Below, in pieces: positions 11,261-23,568 of a stretch of 64,000 nt of DNA (within the stretch, counting starts at the first letter, position 1; each line of letters begins with the position of its first letter). The position numbers were made by a program, and so were the translations under genes. The stretch is from Drosophila miranda (Eukaryota > Arthropoda > Insecta > Diptera > Drosophilidae), in the NCBI RefSeq assembly GCF_003369915.1, contig NC_046677.1, positions 17,006,913 to 17,070,912 of the forward strand. Direction: 5' to 3'. The notes under the pieces were generated by a model. It saw only the letters and a list, made by a program, of their open reading frames with translations. It was not told the origin of the DNA and did not search any database.

Positions 11261-14200
11261 ATGGATAGTTCACAAGGAAATGACGAAGACTTCGATCTTC
11301 TGGGCGAGGAGGAGGGACTTCTGGACGAACAGGATATATCTTTCCAGCAGGACATCATCAGTTTGGAGTGAGAGGGAGACTTCCGCATAAAACTCATCTA
11401 ATAATGATATCTATTTTCTTTTGCCAGGCACTCCTTCGGATACAACTGCAAGCGATTATTCAACCTGGTGCTGGTCGACCCGGATACCCTAATATTTGCA
11501 TCCGGAAATTATCTGCACACCTTCAGCATCTCACGCCAGGAGGTAACATTCCAGGAGACCGTATCAGGGTGCGGCATTGGCTTCATAACAGTGAGTTTCT
11601 GGGCATCTCAACGTTGCATTCAAATATATATATTGTGGTATATGTGGCTTGCAGAAAAATGAGCATCCCGACTACCAGAATCTCTTCACAGTGGGCGAGA
11701 ATGGACCCAAGCCCACTATATATATATACGAGCATCCCTCACAAAATGTGCGCGTCAAGCTCTTAAATGCGGCCAAGGCCTGCTTTACGGCTGGATCATA
11801 CAATTCCACAGGCGATCTGTTCGCTTCCCAGGCGGGATATCCCGATTTTATCATCACCATCTGGCGCTGGGAAAAGGCTGAAGTAATACTTCGGGCAAAA
11901 TCCTTTCAGAGCGATATCCTGTTCGTGCACTTTTCCGTATACAATCCCATACTGCTCTGCTCCTCCGGTCTGAGCCACATCAAGTTCTGGAAGATGGCCA
12001 ACACCTTCACGGGTCTGAAGCTGAAGGGCGATCTGGGCCGGTTCGGAAAGACGGACTTCAGTGACATATACGCCATGTACATGTTGCCAGACGAGAACGT
12101 GATCTCCGGCTGCGACTGGGGCAACATGCTGCTGTGGCAGGCAGGTCTGATCAAGTTCGAGGTGTGCCGCAAGGGTCGCAAGCCTTGCCACACCAGACCC
12201 ATCACCCGAATAACGATGAAGAACGGCGAGGTGACCACAGTGGGCATGGATGGATATGTGCGTGTCTGGTACTGGGAAACAGTTGATTTGGCAGATCCTC
12301 CGGAAGACGATCTCTTTGTGGAAATCGATCCCATCTACGAGTTCAAGATCGCCGAAGTGGAGCTGCGCTGCATGCAGAAGATCAAGCCCTTCGACGAGAT
12401 GGACTTCACTCACTACGCCCAGGATGGCAAGGGTGGCATATGGTTCTGCGACATAAACACCTACGACGTGCCCCAGAAACCCCGCCAGCTGTACTCCTGC
12501 ATTGGCGGTCGGGTTCTGGCCGCTCAAATGTCCCCGTATCGCCTCATTTCCTCGCCCTCTCGGAGTGCGGCAAGATCTTCGTATACGACTACGAACAGCG
12601 GCGTCTACTGCTGGAAAAGCAGTTCGCTGCCGGCGGCGTGGACTTTCTCTGGTTTGACACACAGATCTCTGAGCATGGCACAGAGCTGGTGGCAGGATTC
12701 GAGGACGGCATTCTTCGCCAACTCTTTCTCGACCTGAGCAAACCCGGCCACCCAACCCTGAACCGGGTGCGCGCAATTAAGGCCCACACCTCGCGCATCA
12801 CTCGGCTGACCATCAATCGGAGCAGCTCTCTTCTTCTGAGTGGGGCCGCCGACAAAAGCATCTTCATCTACCAGTTGGGCCGGGATGAGTGGAATTTGGT
12901 GAGCCTCAGGCCGCTAGGATTCGTGGAGCTCGCGGCGGTTCCTAACTGCTTCTACTGGCACAATGTGGAGCCGAACGTAGTACTCATTGGCTGCAAGACG
13001 GGCGAGGTGTTCGAGTACGACATACGCATAGCGGTCACCGAAGAAGAGACCTATCTGAGCTACAATGTTTCGGAGCCGTCGCGAATGCGCAGCACCCGTT
13101 TCGTGTCTGTAAAGAGCCGCATCCGCCGGGACATACGCCGGGAGAAGATTAAGAAACGCAAGGAACGCAAGCGGGAGAGAAAAATGTTGGAGATCGAGAA
13201 GTTGAAGAAGGCTAATCCGGGGCTGCAGATCGATATGGAATCGGCCTTGGCCGACTCCGAGCCGGACGAGGAGGAGGAGCCGCTCCACATACCCAGTGTT
13301 CCCAACCCCATCATATGGCTGCGCTACACGGTTCGCGACACCATCTGGGTGTCCATGGCGGGCTATGATGCGGGATACATATACGAGCTCGAGTTCGGGG
13401 CCGCCGAACCCACCCATAGCACCATGATAGAGGATGCGGATGACCTGGAGATCCATTCGTACTGCATTATGTGAGTTTATCATCGCAGGATCAAAGAGAA
13501 CTGCTCTTAACTGTCCAATTTCGCCCACAGCGATGAGTACCTTATCTTTGGGCTGATCAACGGACGCCTGCGCATCAATCGCATGAATCCGGAAAATTTT
13601 ACCGACCTAACCGAGTATCGCATTTATCCCATGCACGATACTTTAAAGGGCATCATTCCCAGCATCCAGACAAGCTACAACGGGGAGCACATGCTGACCA
13701 TTGGCCACGACGGCAATATATTTCTTTACAAGTGGAAAGGGGAAAATCGGATTGTCAAAAACGAACTGTTAGCGGATCTGCCTGCACTGCCCGCGGGATT
13801 GAAGGAGCCCGAGGACATCATAGATCCGGAGACACCATCTCTGGAGCAAGAGAAAATCAATGCTGAGCTTAAGCGCCAACAGGAGGCGGCTGAGGCGCAC
13901 GACAACGCTGTTCTGGCAAAGATTGGATCCTTGCAGAGCGAATACTTCGAAATCGTCAGACGCAACGAGGATGTCCCACTCGGACTGCGGGCCAAGGACT
14001 CTGATTTACTCCTAGATAATCGCATTACGCAGCAGATACGCGAGGAGCTCCAGGCAGAGCTCGATGATGTGCGCGAGGATTTGGCCTACGACTTGGAGTT
14101 CGCTCAGGTGGGCCACTCCAAGTTGTACACTCACTTCTTAAAGGAGCTCGACCATGTCCCTTTTACAGTCTCCTCTTTGCGGTGAGTTCAGTGCTCTGGG

Positions 14201-17200
14201 ATTGCGTGACCTCATGATTTCTCCCTTGACAGCTCCCGTGTTTCGGGCATTTCCACCTTTCGGCTGCAAGCCCTCGGCGAGGAGTTCGAGCAGATCAAGC
14301 GGGACATCGAAGAGCGTCTTAAACAGGAGCACGATCTGGGGTAAGTGTGTTCCAGCGCATTCCAGCGAGGACCTGCCACACTTGACATTCGGCTACACAA
14401 ACATGAATCTCTTGCCATCTCCGACAAGCAGCCTACACAGACAGGATCGTATCGCAGAACAGCCGGAAGTGTAAGCCAGCTATCCCCTATACCACCTGCA
14501 CTTGTCAGTTCTTTCTTGTGTGTCTTTTATGATCACCGGAATCTTAGTTCCATATTTATTTTTTCCTATAGCACGTAACCGATTCAAGCAACCTTTAGCT
14601 TAGATTTATAAGACACACTTACACACAATTTTCTTAGATCAAGTATATCCCTGTTGAAATATATCCACTGATTGACATCAATTTTCCAACAGTCTTCAAG
14701 AACTGGTCGTGGCCGAAGAGAAGGAAGATTCAATTGGGGAACCACCGCCGGAAAGCTTCTTCTTTGGACGCGATCCTCGTAGCATAACGCCACGCTTTAG
14801 CAAGAAAATGATGCGCCTTCTGCTGCGCTATCGCAAGCGGCAGATATACGAAATCCGACGCATCTTCGACTGGGACAAGCTGGAGCGGCAGAAGCCCGAC
14901 CCAAACCGGAACCATCCCGATGACGATGCCCAGATCGAGGAGGCGATGCGCAATCTGGGCGATTACAAGCTAAAGATCGGGGCAGACTACGAGCCCAAGT
15001 CGACCGAGACGCTGACCTACAAGTACATAGAAATCGTAGAGTGTCGGGAACGGCACTTTGAGCTGGTGGACAGCTTCAACCAACAGGTGATGGCGATGAG
15101 AGACCGCAAGAAAGTGCTGATAGAGTCAATCCACAAGAAGAAGGAACGCCTCGATGTCATTTATAATTATCTGCCGGCGAAGGATCGCCTTCACGTGGAA
15201 CCTATCCATGAAGTGGACATGGACTCGGAGTATCCGGAGTTGAATTTAATCGAGCACTTCCAACCGGGCTGCGGGGTGAACATAGATGATATCCTGCACT
15301 TGGAGCGCACCGTGGAGGAAGTGATGGCCTCCCTGAAATCGCAGAAATTCTCCCTGACCTGGAGCAGTCAGAGCCTGGCCGACATAAAAACGACAGAGAT
15401 GAAAGAATCAATCCTGTTCGCTTCGCTACAGATATCTAAGGTGGGGCAGACATTATCGAATACCGAGCTGAGCGAGGTGCTGCAGCAGTTACCCCCGCCC
15501 AGCGATGCCGCCTACTTTGAGAGGAACGAGGCGGGCGATTCCCCGATGATGCTGGAATTGCGCCACCGTTGGCTGAGGGAAATGCTGCTCGAGCAAGCTT
15601 TTATCCGTGGGGAGATCAACGAGGAGGTCCGATTGTTCGACAAGGAACTCGAGAAGTTGCATGTCAAGCGCTTTCACGTGAAGATGGAGGCCGAGTTCAT
15701 GGCCTCCTTCTTGATCAGTCTCAACCAGGAGCTCTACATCCTGCGTGACAGCGAGGAGATCGAGACACAGCTGCTTCAGAACGCCAAAATAGCCATGAAC
15801 ACCCGCAACGAGCTCCAGCAGGTGATCAACGACACCAACCGGCAGCTGGACGAGCTGCGCAAGAGCATTGACAAGCTGGGCGAGCAGATCGCTGCGCTTC
15901 AGTTGACTTTTATGAGCACTGTCAAGGGCCACAAATTCTTCGATTTCCTGCGGCGCATCTTCAAGAAGAAATGGCGCCCGCCCAAGCGGATAAGAGGCGA
16001 CGACGAGTCATCCTCGTCTTCCTCCGAGTCGTCATCCTCCAGCGAGGACGAAGAGGCCGACACGAAGAGTCTTGACTCGCTGGACATGACCACCATTCGG
16101 CTGGATGAGACCACCTGTCCCACTGGCCTGGAACGTCCTCTCTACGAACTGGCCTTCGCCATGCGGGCCGATCGCCACGAGCTTGAGCGCGAAGTCCTGG
16201 ATCTGCAGCGTGATGTGGACATGAAACGCAAACAGATCTCCGAGATGCAGATCAATATGAAGTACCACGAGGAAGTATACCAGCGCGAAAAGAATGCCCT
16301 CCTAGATTTCAGGGTAGGTTCTCTAGACATGTTCCTCTGTAGCTACCGGTTACTATTTGTGTCTTCTCCAGCGACAACGGCAGCAAGAGATCAACAAGGT
16401 GAAGCTTAGTGCCATCCTGCGCATGGATCAGTTACAGCACTTTTACGAGGGTGACGACTACCGCGACTTGTCCAAGGCCATACTCTTCGATGCTGACATG
16501 CTGATAGACCTACGTCGTCGTGCGGACAAGCTGAACGAGGAGACATTGGCCACGCGCCGCTGGCACCGCATCAACATTGTCCACCTTCGACGTATGAACA
16601 CAGATATTAAGTTCATGAAGTATGAGATTACACGACTCGAGGAGGAGATCAGGCAGGCCATGATGAAGAAGTTCGGCCTAATTGTCAATCTTGACGAATT
16701 GGAGGAGGAGGTACTGAGGCGCTACGTCTTCGAACTGGAGACCACGGCTGAGGATGAGCTAAGGGCTCTCGAACTTGAGCTCTTGGAAAGACAGGTGAGT
16801 TCTGACTCGACTCGATCTCAGGTCCCTTGAATATCCATTTCCTCCGCAGCGAGAGCTCTCTCGGTGCGAGGAAGAGCTAATCCAGGAGACGCAGAACAAC
16901 ACCGAAAAGCTCAACATACTCACTGTTCTGCGCGAGGAGAAGAATATCCTTGGGATTATTCTGGACACCCAGGAGCGCAACTACGCTAAATGGACAAGGC
17001 CTCAAGTGCTCAATCTCTCCTACGACATCGAGAAGCTGATGGGTATTGAGAAGTCGCTACTTCAGCAAATTGAGGTATGCCGTGGTATTCCTCTACTCAA
17101 AGCATCCTATCCAGGCCCCCACTCCGCTTCGCCCAACAGTGCCTAGAGCGGGAGATCTGTGCCCTGCGACTCAAGTCAAAGCCGCTGCAGATCAACAATG

Positions 17201-18100
17201 AGACGGATTCGTCTCAGGAGCCGCAGGTGACCAGCGAGCTCCTGCCGAACGACGATGCTCTCGTGTGTCCAGCCATACTAAATGTCGATGCCTATATGCT
17301 GCCCCCCATGCCAGATGATTTCATAATGGACCGGGTGCACACCATCGTGCAGAAGAGCTTCAATCGCTTTTTTGGCCGGAGCACAACACCTGAAAATGTG
17401 AGGAAATTCTCGCATCGAGCCTCCCTGTACCTCTGTCAAGCGGCCTACAGCTTCCAGGTAAGATCTGTCTTCGATTAAATATTCACTAAAAATTGGGGTG
17501 CGATTCCAATTTCAGGGAAGGTACACTGATCGGATTGCCGAGTGCATCACGGAGCACCTACAGACGATTGTCCCCAAAAAGTATTTCATACACATCAGCG
17601 CCGATGAGCTGCGAAAACTGTTCAGCGAGGTGGTGGCCGTCTTCGACTACGAGCGGAGCGATGTGAACACCGAAGAGCTGATCTCGGGCATATTTGATCA
17701 TGCCAAGGACTCGCTGTGCGCCCATGTCCATTTGGGGGATGCGGACGTGGTTAATCGCACTCACTTCATTGTGACCCACATGTTTAAGGAGCTGATCGAG
17801 GTGCTGCCCTTGGAAGAGTTTCTGGCGGACGAGACGCTGCGCATCATTGTGGACATACTAGAGCGTGAGCCGATGGTGGATCCGCGTGCAATCAGCGTGG
17901 AAAAATTGATCACGAGCACCCTGAAGCATGCCAAAGAGAATCTGCTGGACGGCATCACGGCCGTTCCCGTCCGCAAGCTGGGCAGCAATATCCAGCGTGA
18001 CCTGATCAAGCGGCGCCAGTACAAGCCGTCCAGCTGCGAGTCGCCCATGTCAGTGCGCATCGCGAGCAAGAAATCGTCGGGAAGTGGGCTACCCTTTTAG
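11261..18100 (+). CDS. CFAP44: CFAP44-like cilia and flagella associated WD40/coiled-coil protein, with a net one-base frameshift
   Basis: Ten exons: 11261-11367, 11428-11590, 11655-13470, 13531-14181, 14233-14340, 14693-16313, 16372-16794, 16850-17074, 17140-17457, 17516-18100. About 2005 residues are expected. The N-terminal half is WD40 repeats (IKFWKMANTFTGLKLKGDL and WGNMLLWQAGLIKFEVCRKG match human CFAP44). The C-terminal half is long coiled coil. CFAP44 is part of the tether at the base of inner dynein arms in motile axonemes; in flies the likely site is sperm or chordotonal cilia. Every junction keeps phase except inside exon 3. There the reading frame changes near 12515-12545, between LAAQMSPYR and HFLALSECGKIFVYDY, with no room for an intron. 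This is a loss of one base (or gain of two), either real or an assembly error. It converges on the KIFBP gene 70 bases downstream. Confidence 0.85.
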
Positions 18101-18171
18101 TGCAAGCGTTTTATTGTATTATAAAGCTTTTGGAAATGCAGTTTGTTGGAAATTGTCTTAAAATCGTATAT

Positions 18172-19944
18172 TTACGACAACCTCGCCTTGACCGTGCTCA
18201 TCTTGAGAGGAAGCAGCTCTAGCATTTCGCGCACCACACCAATCTCCCCATGCAGCGGCTCGGCCGCCTCCTTGTACAGCTCACAGCCGGAGATAAAGCG
18301 CTTGTAGTAGGTGTGGCAGCTGTTGAGGTGCTCCAGCTGCTGGAGGGGATGTGCGCTGATCAGTTTGTAGTAGATTCTGCCAATGTGAAAATGGGCGTAT
18401 AGCATGGTGCGTTGCTCTTCCACATCCATGCTGGTGCGCCACTCCTCGCTGTTTGGGGCGGCCAGGTAGGACTTCACATAGCTCTCGAAGTGTTTGATAG
18501 CCCTCATGCAGCTCTGATTGACCTTTTTAATTTCGTCTGCGGAAGGGGTCGGCTTCTCCCTGATTATGTCTAGGCGGACGTCCAGGACAGCAGCGTGTGC
18601 CGTGCCGGCTCCGTACCAGCACTCCCTGCAGATCTTCATGTAGAAGATGGGGTCGAGCAGGTCTATGAGGTCCTCTAGATACTTGGCGCGCCTTTTCTGC
18701 ATCTTAGCCTGATTGTCAGGATTCTCTTCGAAGAATGCTATGTGCTCGTAGGCCTCCGCGTAGTCCTGCATAATCTTGGAGTACTCTGTAGCCTCTGTCT
18801 CTGCCTTATAGTAGTCCTTTGCTATGTCCAGCCATTCGTTTACAAAGTGAAACACCAGCTTGGCATCATCGAAAGTCAGGCAATAATCACAGCTAATGCG
18901 GTTCTCGCAGGCAGTCAAATCCAGATCCGGGAACCTGAAATCCTCCTCTGTCAGCCGCAGATGCTGGGCGGCCTTGTCCAGTTTTTGAGCCTCTTCATCG
19001 TCGTCTTTTAGCAGCCGACTCTTTGATGTCTGCAGTAAATACAAGCCGTACTTGGCCCAACAGCGAGCCACATCGGCATAGCGATGCTTGAAGGTCTCAG
19101 TGGCATCCTGCCGCTGCTGCTCGCTCATGTCCGGCGTCAGCATGATAACCTCATACTCGGCCATGACGAGCGTGGCTGCGGCCAGGTGATGCCGTGCCTC
19201 CTTGAAGCGCTCCTCCCCAATGTAGAACTGCGAGAGAGTGGCCGTGTTTAAGGCAAAGTCGATGGCGTCGTATGACTTGTACTGAAGCTGCCGACGTAGT
19301 GTGCGATGACAGCAACTGGCGGACTTCTCTGGCTCGCCCAGATGGCCATACATTTGGGCTAAATAGAAGCCACAGAGGGTGTACAGCTTTTCCAGCTCTG
19401 TCGGACCAAAGGCTGCTTCCGCTTCATCCGGCGGACTGAACAGATCCGTTATGGCCAACGCCCCAACGCCACTGGCCTTGAACTCCTCGTAGTTCTTCTC
19501 CGCCTTAATCAGCATGTCCGCAGCCTTTCTGTACTCCTGTCGCGTGGCAAAGACAAGGCTGAGCTCGTTGATCGCTCCCAGATAGGGTATAATTCCTTCT
19601 GCACACTGCTTTACCGGGTCTGTGAGTTCTATGCAACGTTTCAGCAGGGTTTCACCCTCAGACAGCTCCTCCGTGTACACGTAAATTCGCCCCAGATCTC
19701 GACAGATGAATGCCAGCATAGACTTGTAGCACAGGTCATCCTTGCCGCCATCCTCCTCGCTGGCCTGGATGGAAACGAGCTGATCGTCCAGCTGCTTTTT
19801 TAAATCTTTCAGCACATCGCGCGCTTTGTAGTGGGAGCGGAATGGATCTGTGGGCGGATCGCCACGACTCTCCTCCTCCACCAGCTTGTTTGCCTTCTCG
19901 TAGAGCTCCTTGTAGTCACTCAGTGTCTCCTTTGCTATGCCCAT
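18172..19944 (-). CDS. KIFBP: KIF-binding protein (KIF1-binding protein, KBP)
   Basis: A single exon of 590 residues, slightly shorter than the human protein (about 621). It starts MGIAKETLSDYKELYEKANK. It is predicted to be all alpha-helical with TPR-like repeats, as in the family, including the N-terminal pair FRSHYKARDVLKDLKKQLDD and the long C-terminal helical region (DIIREKPTPSADEIKKVNQS). KBP binds motor domains of certain kinesins (KIF1, KIF15, KIF18 types) and keeps them off microtubules; loss in vertebrates affects axon growth. The gene is intronless here. Its 3' end faces the CFAP44-like gene, and its 5' end shares a roughly 350-base region with the zinc-finger gene. Confidence 0.88.
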   Translation of the reverse strand: MGIAKETLSDYKELYEKANKLVEEESRGDPPTDPFRSHYKARDVLKDLKKQLDDQLVSIQASEEDGGKDDLCYKSMLAFICRDLGRIYVYTEELSEGETLLKRCIELTDPVKQCAEGIIPYLGAINELSLVFATRQEYRKAADMLIKAEKNYEEFKASGVGALAITDLFSPPDEAEAAFGPTELEKLYTLCGFYLAQMYGHLGEPEKSASCCHRTLRRQLQYKSYDAIDFALNTATLSQFYIGEERFKEARHHLAAATLVMAEYEVIMLTPDMSEQQRQDATETFKHRYADVARCWAKYGLYLLQTSKSRLLKDDDEEAQKLDKAAQHLRLTEEDFRFPDLDLTACENRISCDYCLTFDDAKLVFHFVNEWLDIAKDYYKAETEATEYSKIMQDYAEAYEHIAFFEENPDNQAKMQKRRAKYLEDLIDLLDPIFYMKICRECWYGAGTAHAAVLDVRLDIIREKPTPSADEIKKVNQSCMRAIKHFESYVKSYLAAPNSEEWRTSMDVEEQRTMLYAHFHIGRIYYKLISAHPLQQLEHLNSCHTYYKRFISGCELYKEAAEPLHGEIGVVREMLELLPLKMSTVKARLS

Positions 19945-20293
19945 TTTGACTATAATCTCCTATAAACAGTTTGCAATGTGCCTTGTAACTAAATTTGGCC
20001 CAATATTGACTTTTTTTAGTTGCCTGGTTATCGCAGAGTAGCAACCCTGAAGTCGGTAAGTGTGACCGTCCCACGGATAGCACACCTTTTTATTATGCTG
20101 AAGAAAAATTGATATTTTTTCCTATCAATATACAGCCACTCTTTTTTCACTTTAGTTTTATGTCGCAAATATACCAGAAAATTCCACAAAATAGTTGCAT
20201 TTTTTGGCGCCGCGCAGCCCACATTTAAAAGAAATATCGCAAATATACTTTAATATCTTTATTGACGCAATCTAAATCATTGAAATCTAAACA
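19945..20293. promoter_or_regulatory. Divergent promoter region, KIFBP / zinc-finger gene
   Basis: A short space between two divergently transcribed start codons. It contains AGTGTGACC at 20059-20067, the reverse complement of the fly core-promoter motif 1 core (GGTCACACT), together with GCAACCCTG just before it and several AATATAC/TATATTT-like elements. TATA-less promoters of this kind drive housekeeping genes in flies. Confidence 0.6.
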
Positions 20294-21119
20294 ATGAAAG
20301 GAGTTAAGACCGAACGCGGTGCCCCCTTCAAAACAAGCAAAGTGAAGAGACTGTACCACCAAAGATATCGCGCCGAGTGGGAAAGAATTCCTTCGTTTTC
20401 ACTCTGGTTGCGTCCAAGCAATGACGGTTATTCAGCTCAATGTCAAATATGCGACGCTACTGTTTTGGCTAGATTGGCGTCTGTCAAGCAGCATCACAAC
20501 ACCAGGAAGCACCAGGAAAGCATGAAGTGCAACGAGTTCCTATCGATGGTGAGCATAAACTAACACAAACAACGAGAAAAAGACAGAGGCAAGCTAATAC
20601 AACAAATTATTTTAGAATATGATTAAAGCTGAAGACGGCATCATTCCAAACGAACCGAAGCCAAAGCCCAAGCCTAAGGCCAAAGCCAAGCCAAAAATGA
20701 AAATTGAAAACATAGAGGCCTTGGAGGATCATGAAATGGCATCTAACGATGATTCCATATTAGATGATTTGCTGGGGAACGAGTCGCTAGAGAGGGCATA
20801 CCTGTCCGAAGGGGAAAACGTGGACGAAGGGGAGGAGCAGCACATCGACGAGCCTGAGACCGAGGAGTTGGAAACCGAGATGATGCAAATGAAGCACGAC
20901 GATGTTAACGGTGTGCAACTGGAAGATATGCACGAAGTGTCCATACCCGAGGAAAACATAATCAGCGAATTCGATTTGTTTGGCAAGAGCGTGTCGCTGC
21001 AGTTGAACCACATGGATCTGGAAGATGCTTTGATGTGCCAAGAGCGCCTGCAGGTGGTGCTCACCGAATACCGTTTGAAAATACTGAAGCGCAATAGGGA
21101 AGCCAAACGCAGTACTTAA
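20294..21119 (+). CDS. Small zinc-finger protein with acidic C-terminus
   Basis: Two exons (20294-20548 and 20616-21119) encode 252 residues. The first exon carries a zinc-finger-like segment: C-x2-C in AQCQICDAT, then HHNTRKH, spaced like BED or U1-type C2H2 fingers, preceded by basic residues and WERIPSFSLWLRPSN. The second exon begins with a lysine/proline repeat (KPKPKPKAKAKPK), then a strongly acidic stretch, and ends with a helical segment (LNHMDLEDALMCQERLQVVL) and the basic end KRNREAKRST. The layout suggests a nuclear DNA-binding protein with a C-terminal interaction helix, but I do not recognise the gene and assign no function. It converges on Polr1C, 75 bases away. Confidence 0.8.
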
Positions 21120-21194
21120 GCTTACATATGTTTATATCGTTTTTTCTTATGTACATAGAATAATTAACTCTGGAACGGCTAATCTAAATAATAA

Positions 21195-22269
21195 CTATTC
21201 CGCTTCTATTTCGTCTATAAAGGCCCTGCATTTCTTTTTAAGGACTTTAACTGCTTCTAGAAAGATCACGTCTGGTTTGAGAGACCCTACAGACTCGACG
21301 GTGAATATATAATGATCTCTCACACGCCCCAGGGTCACAGAGTCCTCAAGCTGGGGATAGCGATAGACGTTGCGACTGCAGCTATCATATCGGGCGTCTT
21401 TCACATAGGCACACTCATTTTCATCGATTCCAATTACACCGGGTGAGAAGCAGCTCTGCAGCAAGTAGGCATCCTTGCCATAAACTTCGCGGTTCAGCTT
21501 AATCTGTGGCAACAGACGATAATAGGCAGTTGCCACCGGCGAGAACTTGGCATGATCTTTGCCGAGTCCCTTGACAGCTACCAAACGCAAGTCCAGCTCT
21601 TGTCCTGGTCGCAGTTGAGCGATGAGTATATCCTCGTGAATGCAATTGACCATGCTCTCACTGTAAATTTGTGCCTGCTTTCCCTTGGGCAGCCATTTTA
21701 AATGACCCGAATAGACCTTGTGGTTCTTGTAAATGTCATCAAAGTTGGAATGATCTTTGCTGGCATCCTTGCGGCGGGTACACTTCACTTTCAGCTCGTA
21801 CTCCAAAGTATCCTGCTCGGTTCCAGCCTCGCCGCTCTCTTCAGTGCGATAGGCAAACAGCCTGGGGTCGGCCTTCAAGGGTAGAAGTCCCATACGATGC
21901 GCTAGCACTTCGTCTTGTATAATGGAGGTGTTATTATAGATGTACACCTTTTCAATGGCCATGCTGGGCACCTCGCTAAGCATCAAGCGGCGAAAAGCGT
22001 TAGCTATGGCGGGATACACGCCTATCATGTCAAACTCCAAGCCGTCTTCATCGTTTCTGCAAAATATGTATGAAAATATATATAGTATTCTATCATAAGG
22101 AACCTATAATCTAAAGATTATATTCTTACCGGACGATTGCTACTTGCAGTTTCTTTTTAAAGACTTCCATGTTAAACACATCGTCGGCAAGTCCATAGTC
22201 CTGTGGATCCTCTTTGACTCTGTGCTCCTCCATGTATAGCAACGGCTCCTTTCTTATGGGACTGGACAT
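21195..22269 (-). CDS. Polr1C: RNA polymerase I and III subunit RPAC1 (AC40)
   Basis: Two exons on the minus strand (22269-22130 and 22056-21195) encode 333 residues, near the human length (346). RPAC1 pairs with RPAC2 to form the alpha-like assembly platform shared by RNA polymerases I and III. Across the splice junction the protein reads [20 protein letters not shown] and goes on to [20 protein letters not shown], the alpha-like dimerisation motif. The C-terminal [21 protein letters not shown] and the final helix ([15 protein letters not shown]) also fit. It starts only 210 bases from Scox on the other strand. Confidence 0.93.
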
Positions 22270-22478
22270 CTTAGTTAATATTTAATTTAGGACACAATTT
22301 CCTGCACGTGTTAGTTCGAAAATAATGCCAAGATTATCCTAGGTTGGCAGCACCCATTTACAAACAGCTGAGATTCCGTTGCGAATGTCAGTTTAATAAG
22401 AATAAGAAACGGACCGGCGAAATTTATTCTCCAGCCGATTTACGTAAAAGTTGAAAAATCCTGAAATAGTCAGATAAG
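22270..22478. promoter_or_regulatory. Divergent promoter region, Polr1C / Scox
   Basis: A 209-base space between two divergent housekeeping genes. It contains GGTTGGCAGCACCC near 22341, a motif of the type seen at several other starts in this window, and no TATA box. Confidence 0.5.
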
Positions 22479-23307
22479 ATGTCACGCTCCTTGCAACGTT
22501 TGCTAGGCAGCTGTAGGCGCTTGGCCCACCAGCCAGTCCTCCGGCCGCAACGTAGTTTGGCCGCGGCGCCAGATCCTGTCAAGGGAAAGGGGCCGATATC
22601 GTGGAAGGGCTTGGCTGTTGTCGGAGTACTGGGCGCCGGCGGATTGGGATTTATGCTCTATGTGAAGAGCGAGAAGGATGAGGCACGAATGAAGGAGCGC
22701 AAGAGGCAGCTCGGCAAGGCAGCCATCGGCGGGCGCTGGGACTTAGTCGATTCCCAAGGACAAGTACGGAAATCTGAAGAATTTCTAGGAAAATGGCTGC
22801 TCATATATTTTGGCTTCACTCATTGTCCAGACATTTGTCCCGATGAGCTGGAGAAGATGGCTGCTGTCGTCGATGAAGTCGGTGTGTAGAAAGACAAAAT
22901 TAAATCACGCTGAATGTGAATCATCCTGGTTACATTACATTACAGAAAAATCTCCACAGACGCCAGCAGTGCAGCCTATATTCATCACAGTGGATCCAGA
23001 ACGTGACTCCAAGGAAGTGGTCGGAAAATATGTCAAGGAGTTTTCACCAAAGCTGCTGGGACTAACTGGAACTGTGGACCAGATACGAAATGTTTGCAAG
23101 GCCTTTCGTGTTTACTTTAGTGCCGGTCCACGCGACGAGGACAACGACTATATTGTCGATCACACCATTATCATGTATCTGGTCAACCCGGACGGAGAAT
23201 TTGTCGATTACTACGGCCAGAACAGGGATAAGGAGCAGTGTGTCGCATCGATTCTGGTAAACATAGCCAAATGGAATTCGCTAAACAAAAAGGGATGGTT
23301 CACATAG
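22479..23307 (+). CDS. Scox: Scox, SCO1/SCO2-type copper chaperone for cytochrome c oxidase
   Basis: Two exons (22479-22881, 22946-23307) encode 254 residues. The N-terminus is a basic, Ser/Arg-rich mitochondrial presequence ([19 protein letters not shown]), followed by one membrane helix ([19 protein letters not shown]) that anchors the protein in the inner membrane. The thioredoxin-like domain carries the copper-binding C-x3-C in [14 protein letters not shown] and the distal histidine in [12 protein letters not shown], the three ligands needed to load copper into the CuA site of subunit II. All key residues are present. The short intron (64 bases) keeps the frame. Confidence 0.94.
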
Positions 23308-23568
23308 GCTAGGCAACACCTTGCTAATTTAAAATGTTAATTTTGTTGTATTTCATGTTAAATAGAAATTGCTGTCAAAATTATAGCAACACAACAAAAA
23401 GTAAATAATACAGATTCAAATTTAATTTGATTTAAAATATAATAGATTGGCAGCGTAGCTGCGTTGCATTTTCATTTACGCCAGGTTGGCAGCTCTTTTC
23501 GACTTGTAGTGCTGCGTGGATGTGCAGAAATTATTGTTTTCTCGCAATAAATTAATAAGAAATACAAA

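Noticed and set aside
11796-12776. 326-codon minus-strand frame in the CFAP44-like gene
   Set aside because: Shadow of the real plus-strand WD40 exon; low-complexity composition and no homology.
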